A stretch of DNA of 50,247 bases from Candidatus Zixiibacteriota bacterium (GTDB taxonomy: Bacteria; Zixibacteria; MSB-5A5; WJJR01), in assembly GCA_016235085.1 (NCBI GenBank), contig JACRMA010000002.1:1-50247 (forward strand), written 5' to 3'. Of the stretch, positions 26,888 to 35,025 are shown in pieces. Position 1 is the first letter of the stretch, and the number at the start of each line of letters is the position of its first letter. The notes beneath the pieces were generated by a model. That model did not search any database, was not told where the DNA came from, and saw nothing but the letters and a program-made list of their open reading frames with translations. The translations under genes and the position numbers were made by a program.

Positions 26888-27280
26888 CTATGTCAGAAGT
26901 TTTCTCAAACGGCCGGCGCCGATCAGGATCACAATCAGGGCCACAGCGCGCAAGGCATCCGCCAGCATCGTCGAGACCGGCAAGATGGTCATCTGGGACG
27001 CAAGCAGTATCAGCTGAGCCAGGCCAAGCAGCCCGAATCCAACGACAAACAGGAACCAGCCCTGGGCGATCTTCCCACCCCGAACGGCAACATAGATCTT
27101 GAAGGCACTCATGATGCACGCCGCCAGCACCAGCACCATTAGAATGCACAGAGTCAGCGATCCGATGGAAAACCCGGACGCGGAGGATTGGCCGCTTTGC
27201 GCACCCGACGACTGCTGGATGAGCGTCCCTGCGCCGGCGCGAAGGACATGGGACATCGATACGATGAAGCTCGCAACCAT
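26888..27280 (-). CDS. Small three-helix membrane protein
   Basis: Unrecognised 130-aa protein. After a short Ser/Gln/Gly-rich N-terminal part (residues 1-38, SSGAQSGQSSASG) it has three hydrophobic helices, about 40-63 (LTLCILMVLVLAACIMSAF), 73-93 (GWFLFVVGFGLLGLAQLILL) and 104-124 (ALRAVALIVILIGAG), and ends in the basic RLRKLLT. The start at 27280 is four bases after the DUF4388 stop and has GAGGAG nine bases upstream; an upstream in-frame Met would lie inside the DUF4388 gene. Its position between DUF4388 and TPR-roadblock genes suggests a membrane component of the same system. Confidence 0.72.
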   Translation of the reverse strand: MVASFIVSMSHVLRAGAGTLIQQSSGAQSGQSSASGFSIGSLTLCILMVLVLAACIMSAFKIYVAVRGGKIAQGWFLFVVGFGLLGLAQLILLASQMTILPVSTMLADALRAVALIVILIGAGRLRKLLT

Positions 27281-27284
27281 ATAA

Positions 27285-28457
27285 TCACGCTCCTCGCAAT
27301 GCCTGACGGAACTCCCTGCCAACATCATACCTGTCAGCCAACTGGCGTTTCTGAGCGAGCAGGAAGGTCAGATCCTTGTGTATTCCATTGATCGTGTGTC
27401 CGGTGGCGTTTGGTCCCAGCCGATCAGTCATCACGCGCACCTTGTCGGACAACAGTGATCCCGCCAGCGCTAGCACCCGATGCAGACGCACCGTCTCTGG
27501 AATGCGGGATGTTTCCTTACGAAATGCTTCCTCCGCGCCATCGCTCCCGCCGGTCAGGACGCCCAGGAGACCGGCGGTCTCCGAGTCCCAGCCTTCCGGC
27601 ACCGCCGCGAACAACCGTTCACCCAGCATGCCGAGGTATTCGACGAGTGATTTGCGCAGCGCCTGAAGCGCGTGTGAATACAACCGGTAGATCAAATCGT
27701 AGACTTGCTCTTCTTCACCGCGCCGCTTGCCTCGTTCGGCCGCCTCGGGGCAGGCCTCGACCAGCTTCGATTGCACGAGTTTGTGAAGTGATTTCGAAGC
27801 ACTGTATTCTCCATTGGGTGCCGAGGCGAGAATCTCCAGCAGATTCCGCTCGCCATTGACCGCCGCCAGAATCTCCACGTCGTCGGCGGTGAGCACGATG
27901 CTCGGCTGATCCAGATGCGGCGACGGGCACATGCGCAGGACCGTTTCGCCGGATGGAAGATCGTGTGCGACCTCGGCGTATTCATCGAATCGCCGGGCGC
28001 CTTCCATCATGACGTTCATGGTGTTGAGATCGACCAGAATTTGCCCCTGCTCCGGCATCTCATCATCCAGGAAACGAAATTCCGCTTCCGACCACGAGAA
28101 GACGCTGTAGACTACCTCTTCCACCTGTGCCCGTAACGCCTCGATAACGACGGACCGGTCCAGCATCCCGTTTTCGATGAGCACCTGGCCAAGCCGTTTG
28201 CCGGAGGATTTATGTTTCTTCAGGGCCTTATCGAGATCTTCCGCCGACAAAAGTCCCTTGCGCGCCAGCACCTGCCCCAGCCGCTCTTCGATCGTTGATG
28301 GCAGGGACGCCGCGGCGATAATATTCCCACCGCGGAAGTAGATCTTCTTCGCGAAATTCGACCGCAGAATCTGGAGAACTCCGTTCTTCTTCCCCGTGGA
28401 GATGAGTTGGAGAATGTCTCCGAATGAGAGAGTTTTCAAATTGCCGGTAAATCCCAT
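27285..28457 (-). CDS. DUF4388-domain protein
   Basis: 390-aa protein beginning MGFTGNLKTLSFGDILQLI. The DUF4388 domain (PATAN type) covers about residues 1-100, with STGKKNGVLQI, KKIYFRGGNIIAA and a second helix-rich segment LGQVLARKGLLSAEDLDKAL like the N-domain of GspE. Residues 100-170 (EEVVYSVFSWSEAEFRFLDDE) complete the usual DUF4388 layout. A winged-helix-like part with ILAAVNGERNLLEIL follows near 200, and a charged helical C-terminus. In Myxococcus-type and other deep-branching bacteria this domain occurs in proteins of two-component and motility networks. The frame is open to 28880, but the upstream 141 codons run through the comEC end and look non-coding, so I start at 28457 behind AGGGGTTG. 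It leads the roadblock-mglA-pil run. Confidence 0.83.
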   Translation of the reverse strand: MGFTGNLKTLSFGDILQLISTGKKNGVLQILRSNFAKKIYFRGGNIIAAASLPSTIEERLGQVLARKGLLSAEDLDKALKKHKSSGKRLGQVLIENGMLDRSVVIEALRAQVEEVVYSVFSWSEAEFRFLDDEMPEQGQILVDLNTMNVMMEGARRFDEYAEVAHDLPSGETVLRMCPSPHLDQPSIVLTADDVEILAAVNGERNLLEILASAPNGEYSASKSLHKLVQSKLVEACPEAAERGKRRGEEEQVYDLIYRLYSHALQALRKSLVEYLGMLGERLFAAVPEGWDSETAGLLGVLTGGSDGAEEAFRKETSRIPETVRLHRVLALAGSLLSDKVRVMTDRLGPNATGHTINGIHKDLTFLLAQKRQLADRYDVGREFRQALRGA

Positions 28458-28522
28458 GGTCAACCCCTGGTGATGGCATGGAGTGCCACCATGTATCGTT
28501 ATCGGGGGCAAAGGGATCGGGC

Positions 28523-30853
28523 TTAACCCGCTGGAGACGGTATCCAGCGAGATTCCGTCATCGTAGGCAGGATCGAGGCGCCCGCCCGGCCAAGATTGAT
28601 TTGGATGCAACCATGAACGGCAGTGGAATAGAACTCGGTGTCCGGATAGCGCATGCGCCACAACTCCAGGAACTGGTTCGGGTCGCGCCAGCCACCGGCA
28701 TGGCCGAAGAAAGCAACACGCCGGGGGGCATGCAGATCCAGAATCCGTCGGACCAGCCGATCCGGTGTTCTCGCCGGCAACACGATCGTGCACCCGGATC
28801 CGAACGTGGAGTCGAACCACGCCATACCGGGTGGTGAGGTGGGATAGTCCCGCAGGCAAATGACGGTGTCCCCCTGCCAAGTAAACCTATCGCACCAGAT
28901 TCTGCGGGAATCAGCGGTTGAGTCGAGGTTGGAAACATACCTGAGCCAACCCGGAGGCGAAAAACGCCCATGCGCTGACGCTGATCTAACAGTGGGTTTG
29001 GCCACAGAATCTGTTCGCCGCCAGGAATGGGTCTCTTCGTGTCGCACAGGAACCGACAGCGCTCGGATAAACGGGAGAGTCACCCATTGCTCCAGTTGGT
29101 CGTCAATGCCGGGGTCGTCGGCAAGCCATGTCAGATCCCCGTTGGGATTAATGCAAGCGGCCACACGCGTGTTGCCGGTGTCCAGGTATGCCAGCGTGAT
29201 CTGCGGTGGGTCTTCGTGAAAAGTCGAACTCGCCAGAAGCATCACCACCAATCCTACGGAATACCAGGTTACAGGGCGAACCCAGCGGTAACGGTGCCGC
29301 CAGTTCAGCGCCAGAAACCCGGCAACGTAGAGATGCACAATCCAGACTGGTGAAGGATTGGGCCAGGGAATGTGGGCGCCAGGCAATTTCGAAAACGCCG
29401 TGGCCAGGTACGCGGAGAGATCAAGCAGACGGGCTGCCGGGAAAGCAAGCCAGCTTGCGACCGCTGCAGAAAGCACTGACAAGAACGCCAACGCCAGGCA
29501 GAGGTAGAGGCTGACAGCCGCCAGAGGGATCATCGCGAGATTGGCGAATAGAGACACCAGAGAAACGGTGCCGAAGTGCCAGGCCACGATGGGAGCGGTT
29601 GCCAATGTTGCCGCGACCGAGGAGAAGACGATCAGGACAGCGGAGCGAAGCCATCGGGCCTTCAATGACTGCACCCATGGCGTGATCTGCCGCGCGACCA
29701 CCGCGATCCCAATGACTGCCGCATACGAGAGCTGAAACCCAGGACGGAATAATTGGGATGGCGAGCCGATGAGAATTACGAGCGCCGAAGCGCCGACGGC
29801 GTTCAGCAAGCCTACGGGCCGGTAGATCAGACGGCCTGTTATGAAGAATGCCACCACGAGCGAGGCCCGCACCACCGATGGTTCGTTTCGAGTCAGAACA
29901 CAGAAGGCCGCCACGACCGACAGGAGGATCAACGACCGCGGCCAGCGCGGGATTCGCAGCAATCGCATCGGCCATGCCACCAGTCCAACCAGGAGCCAGA
30001 CATTCGCTCCGGAAACTGCGAGCAAATGAAGCGTGCCGGAATCCCGGAACGCCGCCACAATGCCCGGAGAAAGCTGATCCGTGTCGCCCAGAAGAAAGCC
30101 GAGGATCAAGGCGCGCGCCGTCTTCGGCATATGCACGCTAAACACACTCCGAAGCCATGCGCGAACCGGCTCGACGAGATTCAAGAGCGATGGTGCGGGG
30201 TTCACGCCGCATCGATCAATGAGTGAATCAACCGGGCGGACGACGGCATCAATTCCCTGTCGAAACAAATGCGCGGCGTAGTCAAAGCCACCGGGATTGC
30301 GACGCACAAACGGTGCCTCGAACCGTCCGGTGAGATGTAACTGGTCTCCGTGGCGAAATTCCGAAAGGGATGTGTGCGTGCTGAGAAGCGCAGCGGACTG
30401 GAGAGGCACGATTCCGGCATCGGTGCGCACCGCCATTACCTCGATAGGAGCACTCCAGCCGCTCAATCTCTGCCGAGGGATGCCGGTCAGGCGCCCGTAG
30501 ATTTCAACCGGCTCGCGTTCCTCGATGAGGTCGATCAGCGGCAATGACGGCCGACCGTGGAGGTCGACGGACATGCGCCACGCCCCCAGCGCAATGGCCA
30601 GCAAAACACCGGCGAGCAGAAGCATGCCCCGCCAACGATTGACCCACAGTAAGGCAACGACCCCGGGAAAAGCGACAAGGGCAATGCTGAGCCAGAGAGT
30701 CGGGCCCGCCGTCACCTGGTCCGCGATGCAGACACCGAGCGCAACAAACACGGCCAGGAGCAGGGCAGGATGCCGGCTACCACGGACCGTGATGCGCTTC
30801 CGGTCTTCCGGCAATCCGGAATTGCGTCCAGCTACATGCCACTCTTTGATCAT
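28523..30853 (-). CDS. comEC: ComEC/Rec2 DNA-uptake channel with degenerate lactamase-like domain
   Basis: Inner-membrane channel that brings single-stranded DNA into the cytosol during natural transformation. The 776-aa protein has N-terminal hydrophobic helices, an OB-fold loop domain (PVEIYGRLTGIPRQRLSG, residues about 115-220), and the Competence domain with LLGDTDQLSPGIVAAFRDSGTLHLLAVSGANVWLL (in part: SGTLHLLAVSGANVWLL). Many membrane segments follow to about residue 525. The C-terminal 240 residues occupy the place of the metallo-beta-lactamase domain and keep the first strand YLDTGN, but I find no HxHxDH-type metal motif anywhere after it. The start is uncertain: ATG at 30853 or an upstream TTG at 30889. 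It lies 65 bp upstream of the DUF4388 gene. Confidence 0.88.
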   Translation of the reverse strand: MIKEWHVAGRNSGLPEDRKRITVRGSRHPALLLAVFVALGVCIADQVTAGPTLWLSIALVAFPGVVALLWVNRWRGMLLLAGVLLAIALGAWRMSVDLHGRPSLPLIDLIEEREPVEIYGRLTGIPRQRLSGWSAPIEVMAVRTDAGIVPLQSAALLSTHTSLSEFRHGDQLHLTGRFEAPFVRRNPGGFDYAAHLFRQGIDAVVRPVDSLIDRCGVNPAPSLLNLVEPVRAWLRSVFSVHMPKTARALILGFLLGDTDQLSPGIVAAFRDSGTLHLLAVSGANVWLLVGLVAWPMRLLRIPRWPRSLILLSVVAAFCVLTRNEPSVVRASLVVAFFITGRLIYRPVGLLNAVGASALVILIGSPSQLFRPGFQLSYAAVIGIAVVARQITPWVQSLKARWLRSAVLIVFSSVAATLATAPIVAWHFGTVSLVSLFANLAMIPLAAVSLYLCLALAFLSVLSAAVASWLAFPAARLLDLSAYLATAFSKLPGAHIPWPNPSPVWIVHLYVAGFLALNWRHRYRWVRPVTWYSVGLVVMLLASSTFHEDPPQITLAYLDTGNTRVAACINPNGDLTWLADDPGIDDQLEQWVTLPFIRALSVPVRHEETHSWRRTDSVAKPTVRSASAHGRFSPPGWLRYVSNLDSTADSRRIWCDRFTWQGDTVICLRDYPTSPPGMAWFDSTFGSGCTIVLPARTPDRLVRRILDLHAPRRVAFFGHAGGWRDPNQFLELWRMRYPDTEFYSTAVHGCIQINLGRAGASILPTMTESRWIPSPAG

Positions 30854-30895
30854 CAGGGACAGGCCGCAATGCGGTTGAACTGATTTCAAGAAAGA

Positions 30896-32230
30896 CTACA
30901 GGAATGCGTACCGCGCCATCGAGGCAGCGGCCAGCACATACATCACCGGATGCACTTCGCGATGGCGTCCGGCCGCGATCTTGGCAATCGGGAAGAACGT
31001 AAATCCCAGCGCCAGACCATCGGAAATCGAAAAGGTCAAAGGGATGCCAATGATGACCAGAAACGCCGGAATCGCCTCCGTAAGATCGTCCCACGGGATC
31101 CGTCCCACCAGGCGGGTCATCATAACCCCAACCAGTATCAGAGCTGGGGCGGTAATCGGGTTTAGGATGCTGCCGTCCGGGGCCGCGATGCCGCCGCCAA
31201 TCGCCTTGATCAACGGGTGAAAGAACAGGGCCAGGACAAAACAGAGGATAACAACCATGTTGGAGAGGCCGGTCCGCGCGCCGGCGGCGATTCCCGCCGA
31301 TGATTCGGCATACGCTGTCACGGTCGTTGTCCCCAGTACCGCCCCGGATACAATGCCAAGCGAATCGGCCAGAAAGGCGCGATTGGCACGCGGCAGTTTG
31401 TTGCCGACAAAGAAGCCCCCCTGCTTCCCAACGGCAGAGAGAGTGCCGACAGTGTCGAGCACTTCCATGAACAGAAAGACAAGAACCGCCGCAAAGAAAT
31501 CAGCAGACAGAACCGGTGTCCACGTCAGTTTCCCGAATGTCGGCGCCAGCGACGGCGGTGCCGCCACGACACCTTCGATATGGATCATGCCAGTGACCGC
31601 CGCTGCCAATGTGGACAGCAGAATGCCCCAGAAGATCGCACCACGAATTCCGCGGACCGACATGATCACAGTTACCAGCAATCCCCCGAGCGCCAGGAGT
31701 ACGGGCGGCTGACTGAGGCTCCCCAGCGCCACCAGCGCGCCTGATCCCTTTACGATCAATCCGGCATTGGTCAGCCCGAAAAACGCAATCAGCAGTCCAA
31801 TCCCGGCCGCTGAGGCTGTCTTCAGTGAATCCGGTATCCCGCTCAAAATCGTTTCGCGCGCCCGGACCAATGAAAGGATGACGAACAGAACTCCCGCGTA
31901 GAAGACCGCGCCCATGGCATCGGTCCACGCCATTCCGGTGGCCAGGACCACACCGTAGACGAAGAAGAAATTCTCCCCCATGCCCGATGCGAGCGCGATC
32001 GGATAGTTGGCGGCCAGCGCCATAATCAGCGTGGCAATGGCCGCCGACAGGCAGGTTGCCGCCATGACGGCGACAAAGTCCATGCCCGCCTGCGCCAGCA
32101 CCGCCGGCTGGACGAAGACGATATACGCCATTGTCAGGAACGTCGTAAAACCGCCGATGATTTCGCCGCGCCAACTGGCCTGGCGATCACCGAATTCGAA
32201 GAAGCGCTCGATGCTGGAACGAAGCGCCAT
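30896..32230 (-). CDS. NCS2-family purine permease, AzgA type
   Basis: 444-aa proton-coupled purine (hypoxanthine/guanine/adenine) importer of the cytoplasmic membrane. The N-terminus IERFFEFGDRQASWRGEIIGGFTTFLTMAYIVFV (in part: RGEIIGGFTTFLTMAYIVFV) is the AzgA hallmark. Further family motifs are ANYPIALASGMGENFFF, GLLIAFFGLTNAGLIV, FLFMEVLDTVGTLSAVG and TTTVTAYAESSAGIAAGARTGL (in part: TAYAESSAGIAAGARTGL). About 13 hydrophobic segments are visible. It is 43 bp upstream of comEC and 13 bp downstream of the SIMPL gene. Salvage of purines is the likely role; which base is preferred is unknown. Confidence 0.93.
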   Translation of the reverse strand: MALRSSIERFFEFGDRQASWRGEIIGGFTTFLTMAYIVFVQPAVLAQAGMDFVAVMAATCLSAAIATLIMALAANYPIALASGMGENFFFVYGVVLATGMAWTDAMGAVFYAGVLFVILSLVRARETILSGIPDSLKTASAAGIGLLIAFFGLTNAGLIVKGSGALVALGSLSQPPVLLALGGLLVTVIMSVRGIRGAIFWGILLSTLAAAVTGMIHIEGVVAAPPSLAPTFGKLTWTPVLSADFFAAVLVFLFMEVLDTVGTLSAVGKQGGFFVGNKLPRANRAFLADSLGIVSGAVLGTTTVTAYAESSAGIAAGARTGLSNMVVILCFVLALFFHPLIKAIGGGIAAPDGSILNPITAPALILVGVMMTRLVGRIPWDDLTEAIPAFLVIIGIPLTFSISDGLALGFTFFPIAKIAAGRHREVHPVMYVLAAASMARYAFL

Positions 32231-32243
32231 GAAAGATTCCCTG

Positions 32244-32969
32244 CTACTGGATTATTGCGAAACGTGCCCGGACCTCGGCCACCGTCGTGACAGCCGGCGT
32301 TTTGAGATCCGCAACTTGCTGATGAATGGGCGGCTCATTGTCCGAATTTCCGTGAGCGTCCGCTTCTCCCGGAAGAACCGGCTGACGGACAGGCCCTTCG
32401 GAACCACTCAACTCCTCACAACCAACCAGCGTGCCGAGTTTCACATTCCCCTCGGCGGCCAGCGCCTCGGCCTTGAAGCGCGCATCGGCGAGGGCGCGCT
32501 TGAGCGCTTTCTCGTATTCCGCCTGTGGATCGCTGGTCTCAAAACGGAAGTGCACAGAGCTGACTTCCATTATGGTCGCGCGGTCGAACATCTCAAGTCC
32601 GGCAGCATAGTCATCGAGACGGGCGATCAAGGTCGTGGTGGCCCAAAACCCGATGCGCTTCGGCTCATCCGGTACCGGACGCCGGGCGACAGACAGATTG
32701 CGTTCCCAGTCGTCAGGCTTGATGCCAAATCGCCGAAAATCCGATACCAACGCTTCGGTCTTGCTCGCCGAGCGCGTCCTGGCATCCTCGGCCGTCGGCC
32801 CCGCCCCAGTGACAGCGATTTCAAGAACGAGAATGCTCGGCTTGGACTTGAGCACCGCGTGGCCGACCGTGACGATTTCCCGTGGCGGGTTCTGGCCAAG
32901 AGTTGGGCTGGGTGCGAGACAGAAAAGTGCAACGCCCGTTGCCAGCAATAGGATTTTCGAAGATTTCAT
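32244..32969 (-). CDS. SIMPL (DUF541) domain protein, exported
   Basis: 241-aa exported protein. Residues 1-26 are a signal peptide (MKSSK, hydrophobic LLLATGVALFCLAP, likely cut after TLG). The SIMPL/DUF541 domain covers the rest: ILVLEIAVTGAGPTAEDARTRSASKTEAL (in part: TGAGPTAEDARTRSASKTEAL), KPDDWERNLSVARRPV, VRFETSDPQAEYEKALKRAL and ARFKAEALA. The ATG at 32969 follows GGGGGG and overlaps the murJ stop (ATGA), so translation is coupled. The family is of uncertain function; some members affect envelope stress resistance. Nothing in it identifies a partner beyond the murJ linkage. Confidence 0.85.
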   Translation of the reverse strand: MKSSKILLLATGVALFCLAPSPTLGQNPPREIVTVGHAVLKSKPSILVLEIAVTGAGPTAEDARTRSASKTEALVSDFRRFGIKPDDWERNLSVARRPVPDEPKRIGFWATTTLIARLDDYAAGLEMFDRATIMEVSSVHFRFETSDPQAEYEKALKRALADARFKAEALAAEGNVKLGTLVGCEELSGSEGPVRQPVLPGEADAHGNSDNEPPIHQQVADLKTPAVTTVAEVRARFAIIQ

Positions 32970-34573
32970 CTGCCCCCCTTGTCGACCGACTCGTTGGATG
33001 AACCGGTTCCCGAGCGCCATCTCGGTTTCACTTTGACGCCCCCGATTTGCCGGTACCCCAATAGCCAAGTTATTCCGAGGTACAACAGGGCGGCAATGAA
33101 AATCGCAAGGGCCAGTCCGCCGATGCGTGACCAGGCCGATGTTCCAAAACCACCAAAATGCCAGGCGCCCCAGCCCGCACCGACGCAGCCCAGTCCCACC
33201 ACCGTAAGAGTCAGGAGCGATTTCCCCAGATCAAAGAGTCCCAGCGGGCCGTACCGTCGCTGAGCGATCACCAGGAGGACGGTGATCTGCACTATCGCCG
33301 CGCAGGAAACCGACAGGGCCAGCCCGCCATAGCCAAGATAGCTCACCAGGATCGACATCCCGATCAAGTTGGCCGTCACTGAGATCACACCACACAACGC
33401 CGGCGTACGCGTGTCATGATGGGCATAGAAGAGCGGTGTTGTCACACGAATGGTCGCCATCGCCAGCAGGCCGATCGCGTAGAAACCCAACGCTCTCGCT
33501 GTATGCATGCTGGCGGCAGCGTCAAAACGTCCTCGCTGGAAGAGAGCGGCGCAAATTGGCTGCCCGAGAATCATGAACGCTAGTGCGGTCGGAATCACCA
33601 GATAGAGAACGGTCTGGACACCCTGTCTGAATGTCCGTCGCATCTCCTCCGCGTCACCGGCGGCAACGAGTTGCGACAGCCGGGGCAGGCCAACTGTCGC
33701 GGTCGCGACCGCGAAGACGCCCAGTGGCAGGAAAATCACCAGATAGGCGTAATTCAAGTACGCCACCGGCCCATCCCCCAACGACCAAGCCAGCCGGGTG
33801 ATCGCAAAGATGTTGATCTGCACCGCGGCCGTGCCCACCAGCGAGGGCAGGATGAGCCTCGCGATGTGGTGAACATTGGAGTCGCGCCACCCCGGCGCGA
33901 TCGCGTGGCGGAATCCCAACCGATGCAAGGAAACCGCCTGGAATCCCCACTGCAGTACGCCTCCCAGCACCACGCCCCAGGCCAGCCCGACAATGCTCGG
34001 GTCCGCCCAAGTCGACAACACCGTGGCACCGATGATGACCCCCAAGTTAAACCCAGTGGGCGCCAACGCGGGCATGCCGAATCGGCTAAGCGAATTGAGC
34101 GCTCCCATCATCACCGAGGCGACCGAGACCAAAAGCAGGAACGGGAACATCCATCGCGCCATCCGAATCAAAAGCGCGATCTTCCCCGGTGATCCCTCCA
34201 CTCCACCGGAAAGCAGCCCGGCGATGTGGGGCGTGAAGATCATTCCCAATGCGCAGACGATGACCAGAATCGGGACGAATAGACTGAGAACGCGATTGAG
34301 CAGATCAAACGCCGCTGCCTTGCCGTCTTTCTCCAGGACACGGGAAAAGGTCGGGACAAACGCGGCAGAGAATGCCCCCTCGGCAAATAAGTCCCTGAGC
34401 AGGTTGGGGATACGGAAGGCCGCGACATAAGCGTCGGTCAACGCCCCCGCGCCGAAGTAATAGGCTATGACCTGTTCGCGGATCAGCCCAAAGACACGCG
34501 ACAGCAGTGTCGCCCCGACCACGACCCTGGTCTGGCGGGCGAACCTGGCGATTGAGGAGGAGTCTTTCGGCAT
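32966..34573 (-). CDS. murJ: Lipid II flippase MurJ
   Basis: 535-aa integral membrane protein of the MviN/MurJ branch of the MOP exporters, which flips lipid II across the cytoplasmic membrane for peptidoglycan synthesis. About 14 hydrophobic helices are present. Family motifs include LLSRVFGLIREQVIAYYFGAG, FRIPNLLRDLFAEGAFSAAFVPTFS (in part: NLLRDLFAEGAFSAAFVP), and FYAHHDTRTPALCGVI. The start at 34573 is divergent from rpsT, 104 bp away, as often seen for the murJ/rpsT pair. It heads the long minus-strand run. Confidence 0.95.
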   Translation of the reverse strand: MPKDSSSIARFARQTRVVVGATLLSRVFGLIREQVIAYYFGAGALTDAYVAAFRIPNLLRDLFAEGAFSAAFVPTFSRVLEKDGKAAAFDLLNRVLSLFVPILVIVCALGMIFTPHIAGLLSGGVEGSPGKIALLIRMARWMFPFLLLVSVASVMMGALNSLSRFGMPALAPTGFNLGVIIGATVLSTWADPSIVGLAWGVVLGGVLQWGFQAVSLHRLGFRHAIAPGWRDSNVHHIARLILPSLVGTAAVQINIFAITRLAWSLGDGPVAYLNYAYLVIFLPLGVFAVATATVGLPRLSQLVAAGDAEEMRRTFRQGVQTVLYLVIPTALAFMILGQPICAALFQRGRFDAAASMHTARALGFYAIGLLAMATIRVTTPLFYAHHDTRTPALCGVISVTANLIGMSILVSYLGYGGLALSVSCAAIVQITVLLVIAQRRYGPLGLFDLGKSLLTLTVVGLGCVGAGWGAWHFGGFGTSAWSRIGGLALAIFIAALLYLGITWLLGYRQIGGVKVKPRWRSGTGSSNESVDKGGR

Positions 34574-34587
34574 TGCTTTTGGCGTCG

Positions 34588-34616
34588 TTGGGATTTATCT
34601 TTAGAGGTTGTAGGAT
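34588..34616 (+). promoter_or_regulatory. Candidate sigma-70-type promoter for rpsT
   Basis: TTGGGA (34588-34593) and TAGGAT (34611-34616) are separated by 17 bases, each matching four of six consensus bases. The predicted transcript starts about 55 bases before the rpsT GTG. The site is in the 104-bp gap between divergent murJ and rpsT. Support is the spacing and position only. Confidence 0.42.
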
Positions 34617-34677
34617 AACCCCGGCTGGGGCCGGGGCCAATAGCTATTGAGAGTGCCGTTCGAGGAAGGAATGGAAA

Positions 34678-34941
34678 GTGGCCAGAAAACTTTCAGCTAA
34701 GAAGCGCAATCGCCAGAGCATCGTTCATAATCGCCGCAATCGGGCCGCCAAGTCTAAGATCAGATCGACGGTCAAGCAGTATGAGAGTGCCGCCCCTGAA
34801 ACCAAGGTGGAGGGTCTCCGTGCTGTCGCCTCCGTTGTGGACAAGGCCGCCGTCAAGCGTGTCATTCATCGCAACAAGGCGAATCGCACCAAGTCCCGCA
34901 TGGCGAAAAAACTGAACAAGGCCGAAGCCTCCAAAGGCTGA
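34678..34941 (+). CDS. rpsT: 30S ribosomal protein S20
   Basis: 87-aa, lysine- and arginine-rich primary 16S-binding protein of the small subunit. The start is GTG at 34678 with AGGAAGGA upstream. The sequence MARKLSAKKRNRQSIVHNRRNRAAKSKIRS (in part: SAKKRNRQSIVHNRRNRA) and the end VIHRNKANRTKSRMAKKLNKA are typical of S20. It has its own candidate promoter and a clean intrinsic terminator 44 bp after the stop, so it appears to be transcribed singly. It is the only plus-strand gene between 4.2 kb and the window end. Confidence 0.96.
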   Translation: MARKLSAKKRNRQSIVHNRRNRAAKSKIRSTVKQYESAAPETKVEGLRAVASVVDKAAVKRVIHRNKANRTKSRMAKKLNKAEASKG

Positions 34942-34984
34942 GGCGCTTCGCTTCAATTCGTCCCGGAATTCCGAGTATCATGAT

Positions 34985-35019
34985 CTTGCCGGTCCTTTAG
35001 GGCCGGCAAGTTTTGTTTT
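34985..35019 (+). terminator. Rho-independent terminator of rpsT
   Basis: CTTGCCGGTCC and GGGCCGGCAAG form an 11-bp stem (one G-T pair) around TTTA, followed by TTTTGTTTT. It sits 43 bp after rpsT and 7 bp before the end of the convergent DMT transporter gene. The minus strand has no T-run, so it should act mainly on rpsT. Confidence 0.85.
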
Positions 35020-35025
35020 GGTGGA

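Noticed and set aside
28458-28880. Extension of the DUF4388 frame upstream of MGFTGNL
   Set aside because: It runs antisense-free into the comEC coding end in another frame, has unlike composition, and the domain starts exactly at 28457.
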